Of a stretch of 64,000 bases of DNA, positions 43,795-52,031 are shown one piece after another (positions within the stretch are counted from its first letter, which is position 1; each line of letters begins with the position of its first letter). A program made the position numbers and the translations under genes. The notes below the pieces were generated by a model that searched no databases, had not been told where the DNA came from, and saw only the letters and a list, made by a program, of their open reading frames with translations. Source of the DNA: Streptomyces anulatus (lineage in GTDB: Bacteria; Actinomycetota; Actinomycetes; Streptomycetales; Streptomycetaceae); contig NZ_JOEZ01000016.1 of assembly GCF_000721175.1 (NCBI RefSeq), positions 248,001-312,000 of the forward strand. The letters are read 5' to 3'.

Positions 43795-45126
43795 ATGGAA
43801 GATCTTGTTCAGCCCACATCACTGACGGACGCCGCCGAGAGCCTGCGGACAGGTGCCGTCGAGCCGCAGAAGTACGCGGCCAGGACCATCGAGCGCATCG
43901 CCGAGGTGGATGGCACCGTCCAGTCCTTCGTGGCGGAGCCCGGCCGGGCGGACCGGTTGGCCCACGCGGCCCAGGAAGCCGCCGCCCAGAGCGGGACCGA
44001 GCCGGGAGACCGGCCTCCGCTGTACGGCGTTCCGGTCGGGATCAAGGACATCATCCACGTCGAGGGGCTGCCCACCGGGGCGGGTTCGGCGCTGCCGCCC
44101 GAGGCCCTGGCAGGAGCACAGGCCACCGTCGTGGACCGGCTGCTCAAGGCCGGGGCGCTGATCGCGGGGAAGACGGTGACGGGCGAGTTCGCCGTCACGG
44201 CGCCGGGGCCCACCCGTAATCCGCACCGGCTGGAGCACACACCGGGCGGAACGAGCAGCGGCTCCGCCGCGGCCGTCGCCGCGGGTCTGGTGCCGCTCGC
44301 CATCGGCACCCAGACCATCGGGTCGCTCATCCGCCCCGCCGCGTACTGCGGAGTGGTCGGCTTCAAGCCCAGCCACGGACGCATTCCGCTGGACGGTGTC
44401 CTCCCCGTCGCCCCGACCTTCGACACCGTCGGCATCATCACCGCCCAGGTCGCCGACGTCGCACTGGCGGCGAGCTGTCTGTGCGACGACTGGCGGCCCG
44501 ACCGGGCGCAACCCGGCCGGCCGGTGCTCGGCATCCCGGAGGGTCCGTACATGGGCTTCGCCGAGCCGGAGGCCCGTAGTGCGTTCGACGAGCAGGTGGC
44601 CGCGCTGCGCACGGCGGGCTACGACGTGGTGAGCGTCCCCATGTTCGAGAACTTCGAACAAGAGGTCTTCGACTTCTTCGTCATCAACCTCTACGAGCTG
44701 TCCCAGGCCCACGCCGACTGGTTCGCGCGCTACGAGGAGCTCTACGACGAGCGCACCGCCGAGGCCATCCGCCAGGGCCAGGGCGCCCAGGCGTCCGACC
44801 ACGCGGACTCGCTGGCGCGACGCGAGGCGTTCCGTGACCGGCTGGCCGCGTCCACGGCCGAGCACGGCGTCGACCTGTGGATCACCCCCGCCGCCACCGG
44901 ACCGGCACCGCTCGGCCTGGAGAGCGCCGGAGACTCGGTGATGTCCCTGCCGTGGAGCGGCGTGGGCCTCCCGTGCATCACCATCCCCACCGCCCGGCCC
45001 GTGGGCGCCCTGCCGCTCGGCTTCCAGTGCGTCGGCCGTGACGGCGATGACGAGCGCCTGCTGCACTGGGCCCTCGACCTCGAAGCAGTCCTCACCGAGC
45101 GGGGAACCGATACCCGTGAGGCCTGA
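43795..45126 (+). CDS. Amidase-signature hydrolase
   Basis: A 443-residue amidase signature enzyme, the fold of GatA and fatty-acid amide hydrolases. The Ser-cisSer-Lys triad is visible: Lys in VPVGIKDIIHVEG (about residue 84), cis-Ser in PGGTSSGSAAAVAAG (about 155) and the nucleophile in GTQTIGSLIRPAAYCG (about 180). GAAGGAA lies 3 bases before the ATG at 43795 (an alternative ATG is at 43783). It starts 39 bases after the exporter and ends 10 bases before the KASIII-like gene. Within this cassette it could remove, or transfer, an acyl or aminoacyl group on the product, for example as a deprotecting step. Confidence 0.9.
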   Translation: MEDLVQPTSLTDAAESLRTGAVEPQKYAARTIERIAEVDGTVQSFVAEPGRADRLAHAAQEAAAQSGTEPGDRPPLYGVPVGIKDIIHVEGLPTGAGSALPPEALAGAQATVVDRLLKAGALIAGKTVTGEFAVTAPGPTRNPHRLEHTPGGTSSGSAAAVAAGLVPLAIGTQTIGSLIRPAAYCGVVGFKPSHGRIPLDGVLPVAPTFDTVGIITAQVADVALAASCLCDDWRPDRAQPGRPVLGIPEGPYMGFAEPEARSAFDEQVAALRTAGYDVVSVPMFENFEQEVFDFFVINLYELSQAHADWFARYEELYDERTAEAIRQGQGAQASDHADSLARREAFRDRLAASTAEHGVDLWITPAATGPAPLGLESAGDSVMSLPWSGVGLPCITIPTARPVGALPLGFQCVGRDGDDERLLHWALDLEAVLTERGTDTREA

Positions 45127-45136
45127 AGGACGACGA

Positions 45137-46165
45137 GTGGAGACTCCGGTGGAGATGGGCATCGTCGCGACCGGTACCGCGTTCGGCACTCCACGCGATG
45201 TGGCCGGGACCGCGGGCGAGTACCTTCCCGACCCCGAGGCTGTCACCAAGCTGGGCTACGAGGGCTATCACCGGGTGGCCGACGGTGTGACCGCGGTCGA
45301 CCTGGCGGCCGAGGCGTCCCGCGCCGCCCTGGAGAACGCCGGCCTCGGCATCGAGGACGTGGACCTGATCGTCCTCGGCCACTCCGACATCCCCCAGTAC
45401 CTGGGATGGGACCCCTCGGCGGCGGTGGCCAGGGCGCTCGGCGCCCATGGCACCCCCACCGTGCTGTTCACCCAGTCCTGTGCCGCGTGGTCGCCGGCCC
45501 TCGACCACGCGGCGGGTGCGATGGCGCTCTCGCCCGACACGGGCACCGTACTGGTGGCCATGGTCAACGTGGTCAGCGAGACGCACACCAACCGGATGGA
45601 CTTCAACGGCACCATCGCCAGTGACGGAGCCGCCGCCGCCGTCCTGCGGCGTGGGCATCCACGCTTCCGCCGGCTCTCCTCCGCGAGCTTCACCAATCCC
45701 GAGTTCGCGGATCTGTTCCGTATCGAGGTCGGCGGTTCCGCCCACCCCGTACCGCCCCCGGGCCGGACCCACCGGGACGTGGACCCGATGCTCGCGGTCT
45801 ACGAACACTTCGGCGAGGACCCCGAGCGCTTCGGGCGGTTCATCGGGGAGGTCGTCGGGCGGTTCGCCGACGTGGTCGATCAGGCTCTGGCGCGGGCCGG
45901 CCGGGACCGGAGCGAACTGGCCCGGCTCATCTACTTCAACGACAGCCAACGGGCGATCCACGGCGCCGCCGACGCGATCGGCATCCACGTCGACCGCACC
46001 AACGCCGGACTCGCCCGCCGGCTGGGGCACATGGGCGCTGCCGATCAACTGGTCTCCCTCCACCTGCACGCAGAGGCCGGAGAGCTGGTCCCGGGGGACC
46101 TCGTTGCCCTCGCGGGTGTCGCCTCCCCCGGCATGCACTGGTTCTGCACGCTCGTCGAGGTGTGA
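45137..46165 (+). CDS. KASIII-like enzyme, probable acyltransferase
   Basis: A 342-residue thiolase-fold protein of the KASIII group. The nucleophile Cys is in LFTQSCAAWSPALDH (Cys115). By alignment with the usual HQAN motif, the catalytic His position is Asn268 (YFNDSQRAI), while the NTSAAS position has His298 (RLGHMGAAD), so the expected Cys-His-Asn order appears as Cys-Asn-His. Such changed triads occur in KASIII-like proteins that transfer acyl groups to O or N acceptors (CerJ-type) and do not condense. GTG start with AAGGA 6 bases upstream; the ATG at 45155 is an alternative. It lies between the amidase and a carrier/adenylation pair that could feed it. Confidence 0.85.
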   Translation: METPVEMGIVATGTAFGTPRDVAGTAGEYLPDPEAVTKLGYEGYHRVADGVTAVDLAAEASRAALENAGLGIEDVDLIVLGHSDIPQYLGWDPSAAVARALGAHGTPTVLFTQSCAAWSPALDHAAGAMALSPDTGTVLVAMVNVVSETHTNRMDFNGTIASDGAAAAVLRRGHPRFRRLSSASFTNPEFADLFRIEVGGSAHPVPPPGRTHRDVDPMLAVYEHFGEDPERFGRFIGEVVGRFADVVDQALARAGRDRSELARLIYFNDSQRAIHGAADAIGIHVDRTNAGLARRLGHMGAADQLVSLHLHAEAGELVPGDLVALAGVASPGMHWFCTLVEV

Positions 46166-46225
46166 GACCGAACATTGAGACAAGGCGGTGCTCCCCATGT
46201 CACGGCCCCAGGATGGGAGACAACA

Positions 46226-46522
46226 ATGACCACCGAGTCCCGGATCGAACCGAAGGCAGTGTTCAGGATCTCCGAGGATGAGATCGCCCAATTCGTAGTC
46301 GAGCGCTTTCTTCCCGGCGTCGAGTCGTCCGAACTCGAGCATGATTACGACCTGTTGGCGACCGGAGTGATCGACAGTCTCGGGGTGCTGCACATCGCGA
46401 GCTGGCTGGGGAAGCAGCACGGCATCACCCTGACCGGCCCTGAGCTGACAGCCGGTAACTTCCGTTCCGTGCGGACCATCCGGGCGACGGCCGAGCGGGC
46501 GGAAGCGGGTGGCGCGGCATGA
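46226..46522 (+). CDS. Free-standing carrier protein
   Basis: A 98-residue carrier protein: DLLATGVIDSLGVLHIASWLG carries the phosphopantetheine Ser in the DSL motif, with an acidic helix before it (EDEIAQFVVERFLPGVESSEL). Start at 46226 after GGGAGA. Its stop overlaps the ligase start (ATGA), so it is the dedicated partner of that adenylation enzyme. By analogy with CouN-type systems, the ligase-carrier pair would supply an aminoacyl or acyl thioester to the KASIII-like transferase. Confidence 0.88.
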   Translation: MTTESRIEPKAVFRISEDEIAQFVVERFLPGVESSELEHDYDLLATGVIDSLGVLHIASWLGKQHGITLTGPELTAGNFRSVRTIRATAERAEAGGAA

Positions 46523-48039
46523 CCCGCTCGCTCGTGGCGTCGTTCACGGCTCGCGCGGCCGCCCACCCCGGCGCACCCGCGCTCATCTGGGAGGACCGGT
46601 CCGTCAGTTACGGCGATCTGTACGCCATGGCCTCCAGGGCACGCACCCAGGTCGAGGAGGCGGCGCCGGACGCCGGCCGTCCCGTCGGTCTGCTGGTACG
46701 CAAGTCCCCGGAAGCCGTGGCCCTGGTGCTCGGCTGCCTGATGGCCGGCCGGACTTTCCTGCTGCCCTCGCACGAGCTGCCCGAAGCACCCCTGAAAGCC
46801 CTCTACCAGCAGGCGGGATGCGCGGTGGTGCTCGGCCTCGCCGACGCTCCACCCGTCGACCGGGTGGTGGATCCAGCCGGGGCTCCCAGGGGCTGCGAGG
46901 AGTACCCCCCCGCCGCGGTCGTCGACGACGAAGCCGTGACCTTCATGCTCACCACGTCCGGCTCGACCGGCCTGCCCAAGGTCGTTCCGCTGTCGTCCGG
47001 GGCGGTCGGCCGTTTCACCGACTGGGCGGCCGAGACCTTCGGGATCACGACCGGCGTCGCTGTCCTCAACTACGCGCCCCTCAACTTCGATCTCTGCATG
47101 CTGGACGTGTGGACGACGCTGGCGTACGGCGGGACCGTCGTGCTGGTCGACCCGGGCAGGGGCGCCTCGGCCGGCTATCTGCGTGATCTGGTCGCCGATC
47201 ACGCGGTGTCCGTGGTCCAGGGCGTGCCGATGCTCTTCCAGCTGCTCGCGGAGGCGACAGCGGAAAGCGGTCCTCTCGACACGCCCGAGCACGTCATCTT
47301 CGCCGGTGACAGCATGCCCGCTCGTGTGCTGGCCGGGGTGTCCACCACCTTCTCCAAGGCACGCTGGTACAACAACTACGGCTGTACCGAGACGAACAAC
47401 AGCTTCCTCCACGAAGTGGACCAGGACCGGCCCCTCCGCACCCCACTGCCGATCGGCCGGCCGCTGGCCGGTGTGCGCTGGCTGATCACCGGCCAGGACG
47501 GCCGGGCGTTGACCGGTCCCGGTCAGGGCGAGCTCTTGGTCAGCACCCCTTTCCAGAGCGCGGGATACGTGAACGCGCCCAACGAGAAGACCTTCGCCCC
47601 GCACCCCGACGGTGCACCCGGCCTCGTCTACTACCGCACCGGCGACATGGTCACCCTGCACGAGGACGGCGCCCTGAGCGTGATCGGCCGGGCCGACTAC
47701 CTGGTGAAGGTGCGTGGTTTCCAGGTCAGTACCCAGAGTGTGGAGCAGATCCTCCTGGACCATCCCGCCGTCGCCGAGGCCGCCGTCATCGCCCTCCCCG
47801 ATCCGGTCGCCGGTCATCGCCTGCACGCCCGCCTCCGGCTGACCGAGGCGGGAAGCGTGAACAGCCTCTCGCTGCGCCGGCATTGCTCGGAGCGCACGGT
47901 ACGCGCGGCGATCCCCAGCGTGATCGAGATGGTGACGGACCCGCTGCCCAGAACCTCCACCGGCAAAGTCGACCGTAACCGGATCAAGGCCTGCGTTCTC
48001 GCAGCCGAGGAGGGTCCGACCCGGACACCGCAGCCCTGA
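46519..48039 (+). CDS. Stand-alone adenylation enzyme (aminoacyl/acyl-carrier ligase)
   Basis: A 506-residue ANL enzyme consisting of an adenylation domain only. Motifs are LTTSGSTGLPKVVPLS (P-loop), NFDLCMLDVWTTLAYGG (A4 region), NNYGCTETNNSF (A5), YYRTGDMV (A7) and TSTGKVDRNRIK with the A10 Lys. It resembles the prolyl/aminoacyl-carrier ligases of aminocoumarin and prodiginine pathways. The pocket reads roughly D-L-L-Q-I-A-N-N-S, which I cannot match to a known substrate. It overlaps its ACP by ATGA. It may also load the NRPS carrier at 11194 that lacks an adenylation domain. Confidence 0.88.
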   Translation: MTRSLVASFTARAAAHPGAPALIWEDRSVSYGDLYAMASRARTQVEEAAPDAGRPVGLLVRKSPEAVALVLGCLMAGRTFLLPSHELPEAPLKALYQQAGCAVVLGLADAPPVDRVVDPAGAPRGCEEYPPAAVVDDEAVTFMLTTSGSTGLPKVVPLSSGAVGRFTDWAAETFGITTGVAVLNYAPLNFDLCMLDVWTTLAYGGTVVLVDPGRGASAGYLRDLVADHAVSVVQGVPMLFQLLAEATAESGPLDTPEHVIFAGDSMPARVLAGVSTTFSKARWYNNYGCTETNNSFLHEVDQDRPLRTPLPIGRPLAGVRWLITGQDGRALTGPGQGELLVSTPFQSAGYVNAPNEKTFAPHPDGAPGLVYYRTGDMVTLHEDGALSVIGRADYLVKVRGFQVSTQSVEQILLDHPAVAEAAVIALPDPVAGHRLHARLRLTEAGSVNSLSLRRHCSERTVRAAIPSVIEMVTDPLPRTSTGKVDRNRIKACVLAAEEGPTRTPQP

Positions 48040-48321
48040 GGGGCCGTGGTTCAAGCGATCAGCCGGCCTGGTGGCCGATCTGATGTCCCTCGCGTCGCAA
48101 GGCGCTCGCAGCCGGCACCCGGTGTCCGCTGTGTGGCGTGCGGGCGGTCGTGCGTCCTCCTGGACCCGTGTGGTGCGAGGGCCGCCCTCGGGCAGGTCCT
48201 CGCTCGGCACAGGACGCGGATGGTGCTGACACGTCAGCCGGGCCGGCGTGGGGTGGCCAGTACGATGCCTCCTCGACGCTCGTACCGGTTCGGGGCGGCG
48301 GAACGGAGAGGAGGCCGCGCC

Positions 48322-48723
48322 ATGGCTGACGGCATGGAGAGAACGGGTCCCGATGGACGCGGGCGCAGGCGCCAGGGCGAACTTGAGATGCAGGTGCTGT
48401 CGTCGCTCGGCTCGGCACCGGGCCCGGTCACTGCCGCGTGGGTCCAGGAACAGCTCGGCGGCGATCTGGCGTACACCACGGTCATTACGATTCTGACCAG
48501 GCTGTACGCGAAGAAGGCGGTGGCCCGTACCAGGGCCGGCCGGTCCTTCGAGTGGACGCCGGTGGCGGACGGGGCCGGTCTGGTGGCCATGCGCATGCGC
48601 AAGCTGCTCGACAACCAGAAGGACCGCGATGCGGTGCTCTCCAGTTTCGTGTCGTCCCTGTCCTCACACGACGAGCAGCTCCTGCGTTCCCTCCTCAACG
48701 AAGCTGATGATCCGGAGCGTTGA
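48322..48723 (+). CDS. BlaI/MecI-family repressor
   Basis: A 133-residue winged-helix repressor: GELEMQVLSSLGSAPGPVTA, WVQEQLGGDLAYTTVITILTRLYAKKAVAR and GRSFEWTP are the BlaI DNA-binding domain, with a C-terminal helical dimer region (KLLDNQKDRDAVLSSFV). GAGAGGAGG precedes the ATG at 48322. The M56 protease gene starts 3 bases after its stop, the classic BlaI-BlaR1-like pair. Three inverted repeats of BlaI-operator type occur in the following 5 kb and are its likely targets; none was found directly in front of blaI itself. Confidence 0.92.
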   Translation: MADGMERTGPDGRGRRRQGELEMQVLSSLGSAPGPVTAAWVQEQLGGDLAYTTVITILTRLYAKKAVARTRAGRSFEWTPVADGAGLVAMRMRKLLDNQKDRDAVLSSFVSSLSSHDEQLLRSLLNEADDPER

Positions 48724-48726
48724 CCG

Positions 48727-49659
48727 ATGGGTGTCTTCGTCTTCCTGCCCCTGATCCTGCCGCTGACCGCGCTGCCGATCGCACGGCTGGCCGAACAGTA
48801 TCTGCATCCGCGCATCGTGGCGTTGCTGCTGACCTGGGTGGGGGCGATCCTCGCCGCGTGCAGCACGTTGTGCCTCGGGCTCCTGGTCGTGGTCGGAACG
48901 GCGCAGTTACCCGGCAACCCGCTGCCCGACAGCTGGTCCGATCCAGAGGTGCGAGAGGCGGTTCCGTACGACGAGGTGGCCGGAAAGGCGTCCATCGGAG
49001 CTCTCGCCCTCGTGGTCGCGGCGTGCGCGCTGGCGCTGCGACGGCACTACGGTTTCCGTGCCCGAGCCCACCGCACGCTGGCCGCTCATGCCGGCGCTTC
49101 GCAGGTCGCCGTACTCGCCGATGAGGTGCCGTACGCGTACGCGCTGCCGGGATCTCCGGGCCGGATCCTGGTTTCCACCGGCATGCTCTCCGGCCTGAAC
49201 CAGGCAGAGCGCCGCGCGCTGCTCGCCCATGAGCGCGCCCATCTCGCCGGCCGGCACCACCGCCTTCTGATCACGGTGCAGCTCGCAGGCTGCGCGAACC
49301 CGCTGCTGCGCCCGTTCCGTGCGGCGGTGGAGTACAGCACGGAGCGCTGGGCCGACGAGGAAGCCGCCCGGGTCACCGGGGACCGCCGGACCGTGGCACG
49401 AGCCGTCGGCAAGGCCGCACTGATCTCCCAGCGCGCGGTGGTACCCGGCTTGGCCGCCTTCGCCGGGGCCGGTCCGGTACCGCGGCGCGTTGCCGCACTG
49501 CTGGGGCCGGTTCCGCCGGCCGGTGGCCGGCCGCCGGCACTGACCGCGGCCGGAATCGCCGCCATCGTCGCCGCAGCCGGAACGGCCGCGTCGACCCTGT
49601 CCGCGCTCAACGCGGCGATCGCCTTGTTCTTCGTCCTGCAAGCCGCCACCTACGGGTAG
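48727..49659 (+). CDS. M56-family membrane metalloprotease (BlaR1-like)
   Basis: A 310-residue membrane protein with two N-terminal helices, a zinc-protease HExxH variant in LLAHERAHLAGRHH (HERAH) and further helices at the C-terminus (ALTAAGIAAIVAAAGTAAST, ALNAAIALFFVLQAA). It lacks the penicillin-binding sensor domain of BlaR1, as is normal for actinobacterial M56 partners of BlaI. On an unknown signal it probably cleaves or inactivates the BlaI repressor encoded directly upstream. The adjacent LCP gene fits an envelope-stress circuit. Confidence 0.88.
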   Translation: MGVFVFLPLILPLTALPIARLAEQYLHPRIVALLLTWVGAILAACSTLCLGLLVVVGTAQLPGNPLPDSWSDPEVREAVPYDEVAGKASIGALALVVAACALALRRHYGFRARAHRTLAAHAGASQVAVLADEVPYAYALPGSPGRILVSTGMLSGLNQAERRALLAHERAHLAGRHHRLLITVQLAGCANPLLRPFRAAVEYSTERWADEEAARVTGDRRTVARAVGKAALISQRAVVPGLAAFAGAGPVPRRVAALLGPVPPAGGRPPALTAAGIAAIVAAAGTAASTLSALNAAIALFFVLQAATYG

Positions 49660-49691
49660 CCCGAGGCATCCCCGACCACACACTCCCCACC

Positions 49692-49707
49692 TCTACGCGA
49701 CTGTAGA
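49692..49707. promoter_or_regulatory. BlaI-type operator 1 (LCP gene)
   Basis: TCTACG-CGAC-TGTAGA, flanked by C and G that extend the symmetry, lies 63 bases before the LCP start. It shares the TCTACR-N4-TGTAGA pattern with the sites at 51994 and 53427. Confidence 0.75.
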
Positions 49708-49770
49708 GTTCACGCGCCGCGTGGAGCGGCGGTTGCAGACGAACGAGCGCGAAGGGCCGGAGGGCATCAG

Positions 49771-51180
49771 GTGGGTACGCAGGACCGGAGGCGACGCGGT
49801 CGCCGGGGACAGCCGACGCGGCGACGCCGCAGGGTGGAAGCGGGGACCGCCCGGCTGACCCGACGCGGACGAATAGCGCTGTGGGCCGGAGGCGCGCTGG
49901 CTGTCCTCACGCTGGTGACCGCCGGAGTGGGGGCCTGGGTCTACCAGGGGCTGGACGGGAACATCAAGTCCGCGGACGTCGACAACAAGCTGGGCGGCGA
50001 CAGGCCGGTCAACCTGAGTCCGGGCTCGAAGAACATCCTGGTGGTGGGCTCCGACTCGCGTGACGGCAAGAACGCGAAGTACGGCAAAGGCCTGGTCACC
50101 ATGCAGTCGGACACCCTGATGGTCCTGCATCTGTCCGCGGACAGGCGATGGGCCACGGTCGTCTCCCTGCCGCGGGACTCCTGGGTGAGGGTTCCGGCCT
50201 GTGACCGGGGCGACGGGGTGCTCTCCACGCCGAGCCATTCCAAGATCAACGCGGCTTATGCCATCGGTGGTACGAACGGCGACGTCTCGGGAGCCGCCGC
50301 CTGCACGACCAAGACGGTGGAGCAGTCCACCGGCCTGCGTATCGACCACTTCATGTCCGTCGACTTCCAGGGCTTCAAGGGCATGGTCAACGCTCTCGAC
50401 GGTATCGAGGTCTGCCCCGAGACGGCGATCCGCGACGAGAAGGCACACCTCGACATGGAGGCGGGATGTCAGACCGTCAAGGACGAGAACGCTCTCGGAT
50501 ACGTCCGCACCCGCTACAGCGTGGGGGACGGCTCGGACCTCGGGCGCATCGGCCGGCAGCAGGAGTTCATGAAAGCCCTCGCCGCGAAGGCGCAGCAGAA
50601 GCTCACCGACCCGGCCGCTCTGTACGACTTCCTGGACTCGGCGACCAGGTCCCTGACCACGGACGAGAAGCTGGCGGGTATCAAGCCGCTGACGGGTCTG
50701 GCGAACGACATCAAGAGCATCCCGAGCGACCGGCTGACCTTCCTGACCGTGCCCAATTACGGACGCGAGGCGGACGTTCCCTCCGACAAGGCCAACGTGG
50801 TCTGGCAGTACCCGCAGGCCGCCGATCTCTTCGCCTCGATGGCCAGGGACCAGGAGGTCGACAAGGAGAAGGTGGCCGCAGACTCCGAGGATCCGGTGTA
50901 CGCGGCCACGGTACGCGTGCAAGTCCTCAACGGCAGCGGGGTGCCCGGTCAGGCCGCGAAGGTCGCCGAAACGCTGAGGGCGGCGGGCTACACCATCACC
51001 GGCACGGGCAATGCGCCCGACTCCGCGGAGAAGACTACGGTCGTCCACCCGGAGGGCCTCGAAAAGCAGGCCGGGGTGCTCGCCTCCCGGCTGCCCGGTG
51101 TCGCCATGAAGCCTGACGTGGACGCCACAGCCGGTGCCGTCACTCTCGTCGTGGGTGCGGACTTCACCGGCATCCGCTGA
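49771..51180 (+). CDS. LytR-CpsA-Psr (LCP) family cell-wall ligase
   Basis: A 469-residue membrane-anchored enzyme that transfers anionic glycopolymers from lipid carriers to peptidoglycan. It has an Arg-rich cytoplasmic N-terminus, one membrane helix at about 37-57, then the LCP domain: VVGSDSRDGKN, QSDTLMVLHLSADRR, VSLPRDSWV, HSKINAAYAIGG and RTRYSVGDGSDLGRIGRQQEFM, with the phosphate-binding Arg/Asp residues. A C-terminal LytR_C domain follows (VRVQVLNGSGVPGQAAKVAE). The GTG start follows GGAGGG. A BlaI-type operator lies just upstream, and a 12-bp hairpin follows the stop. Confidence 0.95.
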   Translation: MGTQDRRRRGRRGQPTRRRRRVEAGTARLTRRGRIALWAGGALAVLTLVTAGVGAWVYQGLDGNIKSADVDNKLGGDRPVNLSPGSKNILVVGSDSRDGKNAKYGKGLVTMQSDTLMVLHLSADRRWATVVSLPRDSWVRVPACDRGDGVLSTPSHSKINAAYAIGGTNGDVSGAAACTTKTVEQSTGLRIDHFMSVDFQGFKGMVNALDGIEVCPETAIRDEKAHLDMEAGCQTVKDENALGYVRTRYSVGDGSDLGRIGRQQEFMKALAAKAQQKLTDPAALYDFLDSATRSLTTDEKLAGIKPLTGLANDIKSIPSDRLTFLTVPNYGREADVPSDKANVVWQYPQAADLFASMARDQEVDKEKVAADSEDPVYAATVRVQVLNGSGVPGQAAKVAETLRAAGYTITGTGNAPDSAEKTTVVHPEGLEKQAGVLASRLPGVAMKPDVDATAGAVTLVVGADFTGIR

Positions 51181-51207
51181 CGCGATCTGTCGGCCGGGAA
51201 GGCGGAA

Positions 51208-51236
51208 CGGGCCTGCGGCTGAGTGCCGCAGGCCCG
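51208..51236 (+). terminator. LCP gene terminator hairpin
   Basis: A perfect 12-bp stem (CGGGCCTGCGGC and its complement) with a 5-base loop, 28 bases after the LCP stop. Confidence 0.8.
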
Positions 51237-51621
51237 TCCCCTCTCCACGCCTGGTGCGGCATGTCCGCGCCGGGACGTGACACGTTCGAGCGCGGGGACG
51301 CCGACGACGGCGAGGCCGATCTGGACCGGCCAATCGGTCCGGTCGATGCCCTGGGAGTCCGCGACACCCGGCCCGGCCCCGATGGTGGTGCTCAGGAAGG
51401 CCGCGGCGACACCGACGAGGATGGCCACAGGGTGTCGAGGTGCTGCCGTACCGGCTCCTCCGGGTACTTCGTGTCGAGGTGTGCGCCCCGTTCGCTAGTG
51501 CCGCGTCAGCCAAGGTTCGCCCTGTCGCGACGCCCGGCACGCACTCTCGCCGCACCGGCCGAAAGCCCGAGTACGTCCAGTACGAGGGCTTCCGGCCGGC
51601 CCGCCGAGAGCACGCACCTGA
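51237..51621. other. Gene-relic interval
   Basis: Non-coding as far as I can tell. On the minus strand, near 51300-51428, a frame reads VAILVGVAAAFLSTTIGAGP then IDRTDWPVQIGLAVVG, like the membrane helices of an unidentified protein without a start or a stop in place. Between about 51530 and 51620 the minus frame continues from the truncated TerB as RKPSYWTYSGFRPVRREC, a sequence type that I associate with dispersed Streptomyces repeats. It looks like several pieces joined. Confidence 0.35.
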
Positions 51622-51927
51622 CTTGGCGATCTCCTGAAGGACGCTGACCTTGCCGAAGGCGAAGTCGGCGGTCAGTTTGTTCAGGTTGTCGTCGAAGCGG
51701 CGCTGAAGGTCGTCCGCGGCGAAGTTCTGCAGCACGTCGTTGGTGGCGATGAGCTGGGCCACCCGCTGCCGTTCGGCCGGGTCGATGGTGCCGTCGGCTG
51801 CGGCGACCAGGGCGCACATCGCCATGCTCGCATCGCGGAAGGAGCCGCTCTTGAGGTCGTTCTTCTTCGCCATGAGCTGCGTCTGCATCGTTGACGCGGA
51901 CTCCTTGAAGCGATCCCACAGGGCCAT
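51622..51927 (-). pseudogene. Truncated TerB-like (tellurite resistance) protein
   Basis: From the ATG at 51927 the first 102 residues are TerB-like: MALWDRFKESASTMQTQLMA, FRDASMAMCALVAAADGTID, PAERQRVAQLI and FAFGKVSVLQEIAK. TerB proteins have about 150 residues and a second acidic half (the AAADG repeat). Here homology stops abruptly at 51621 and the frame runs on into unrelated sequence without a nearby stop. The C-terminal metal-binding half is therefore missing. The start, and a BlaI-type operator 66 bases upstream, are intact. Confidence 0.75.
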
Positions 51928-51993
51928 AAGAACTCCATATGCGTCAGGAGGCGTCCGGGCCGGAAGGGGGGCCGATCCGGACACCCACATTCT

Positions 51994-52009
51994 TCTACAG
52001 TCGTGTAGA
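51994..52009. promoter_or_regulatory. BlaI-type operator 2 (terB)
   Basis: TCTACA-GTCG-TGTAGA, a perfect inverted repeat extended by T and A on the flanks, between the truncated terB (start at 51927, minus strand) and the end of spoOM. Confidence 0.78.
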
Positions 52010-52031
52010 AACTATCAGGAGGGCGGGCGCT

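Noticed and set aside
49693..51990. 765-codon minus-strand ORF
   Set aside because: Only its first part (from 51927) is TerB-like; the rest is antisense to the LCP gene and lacks any family features.
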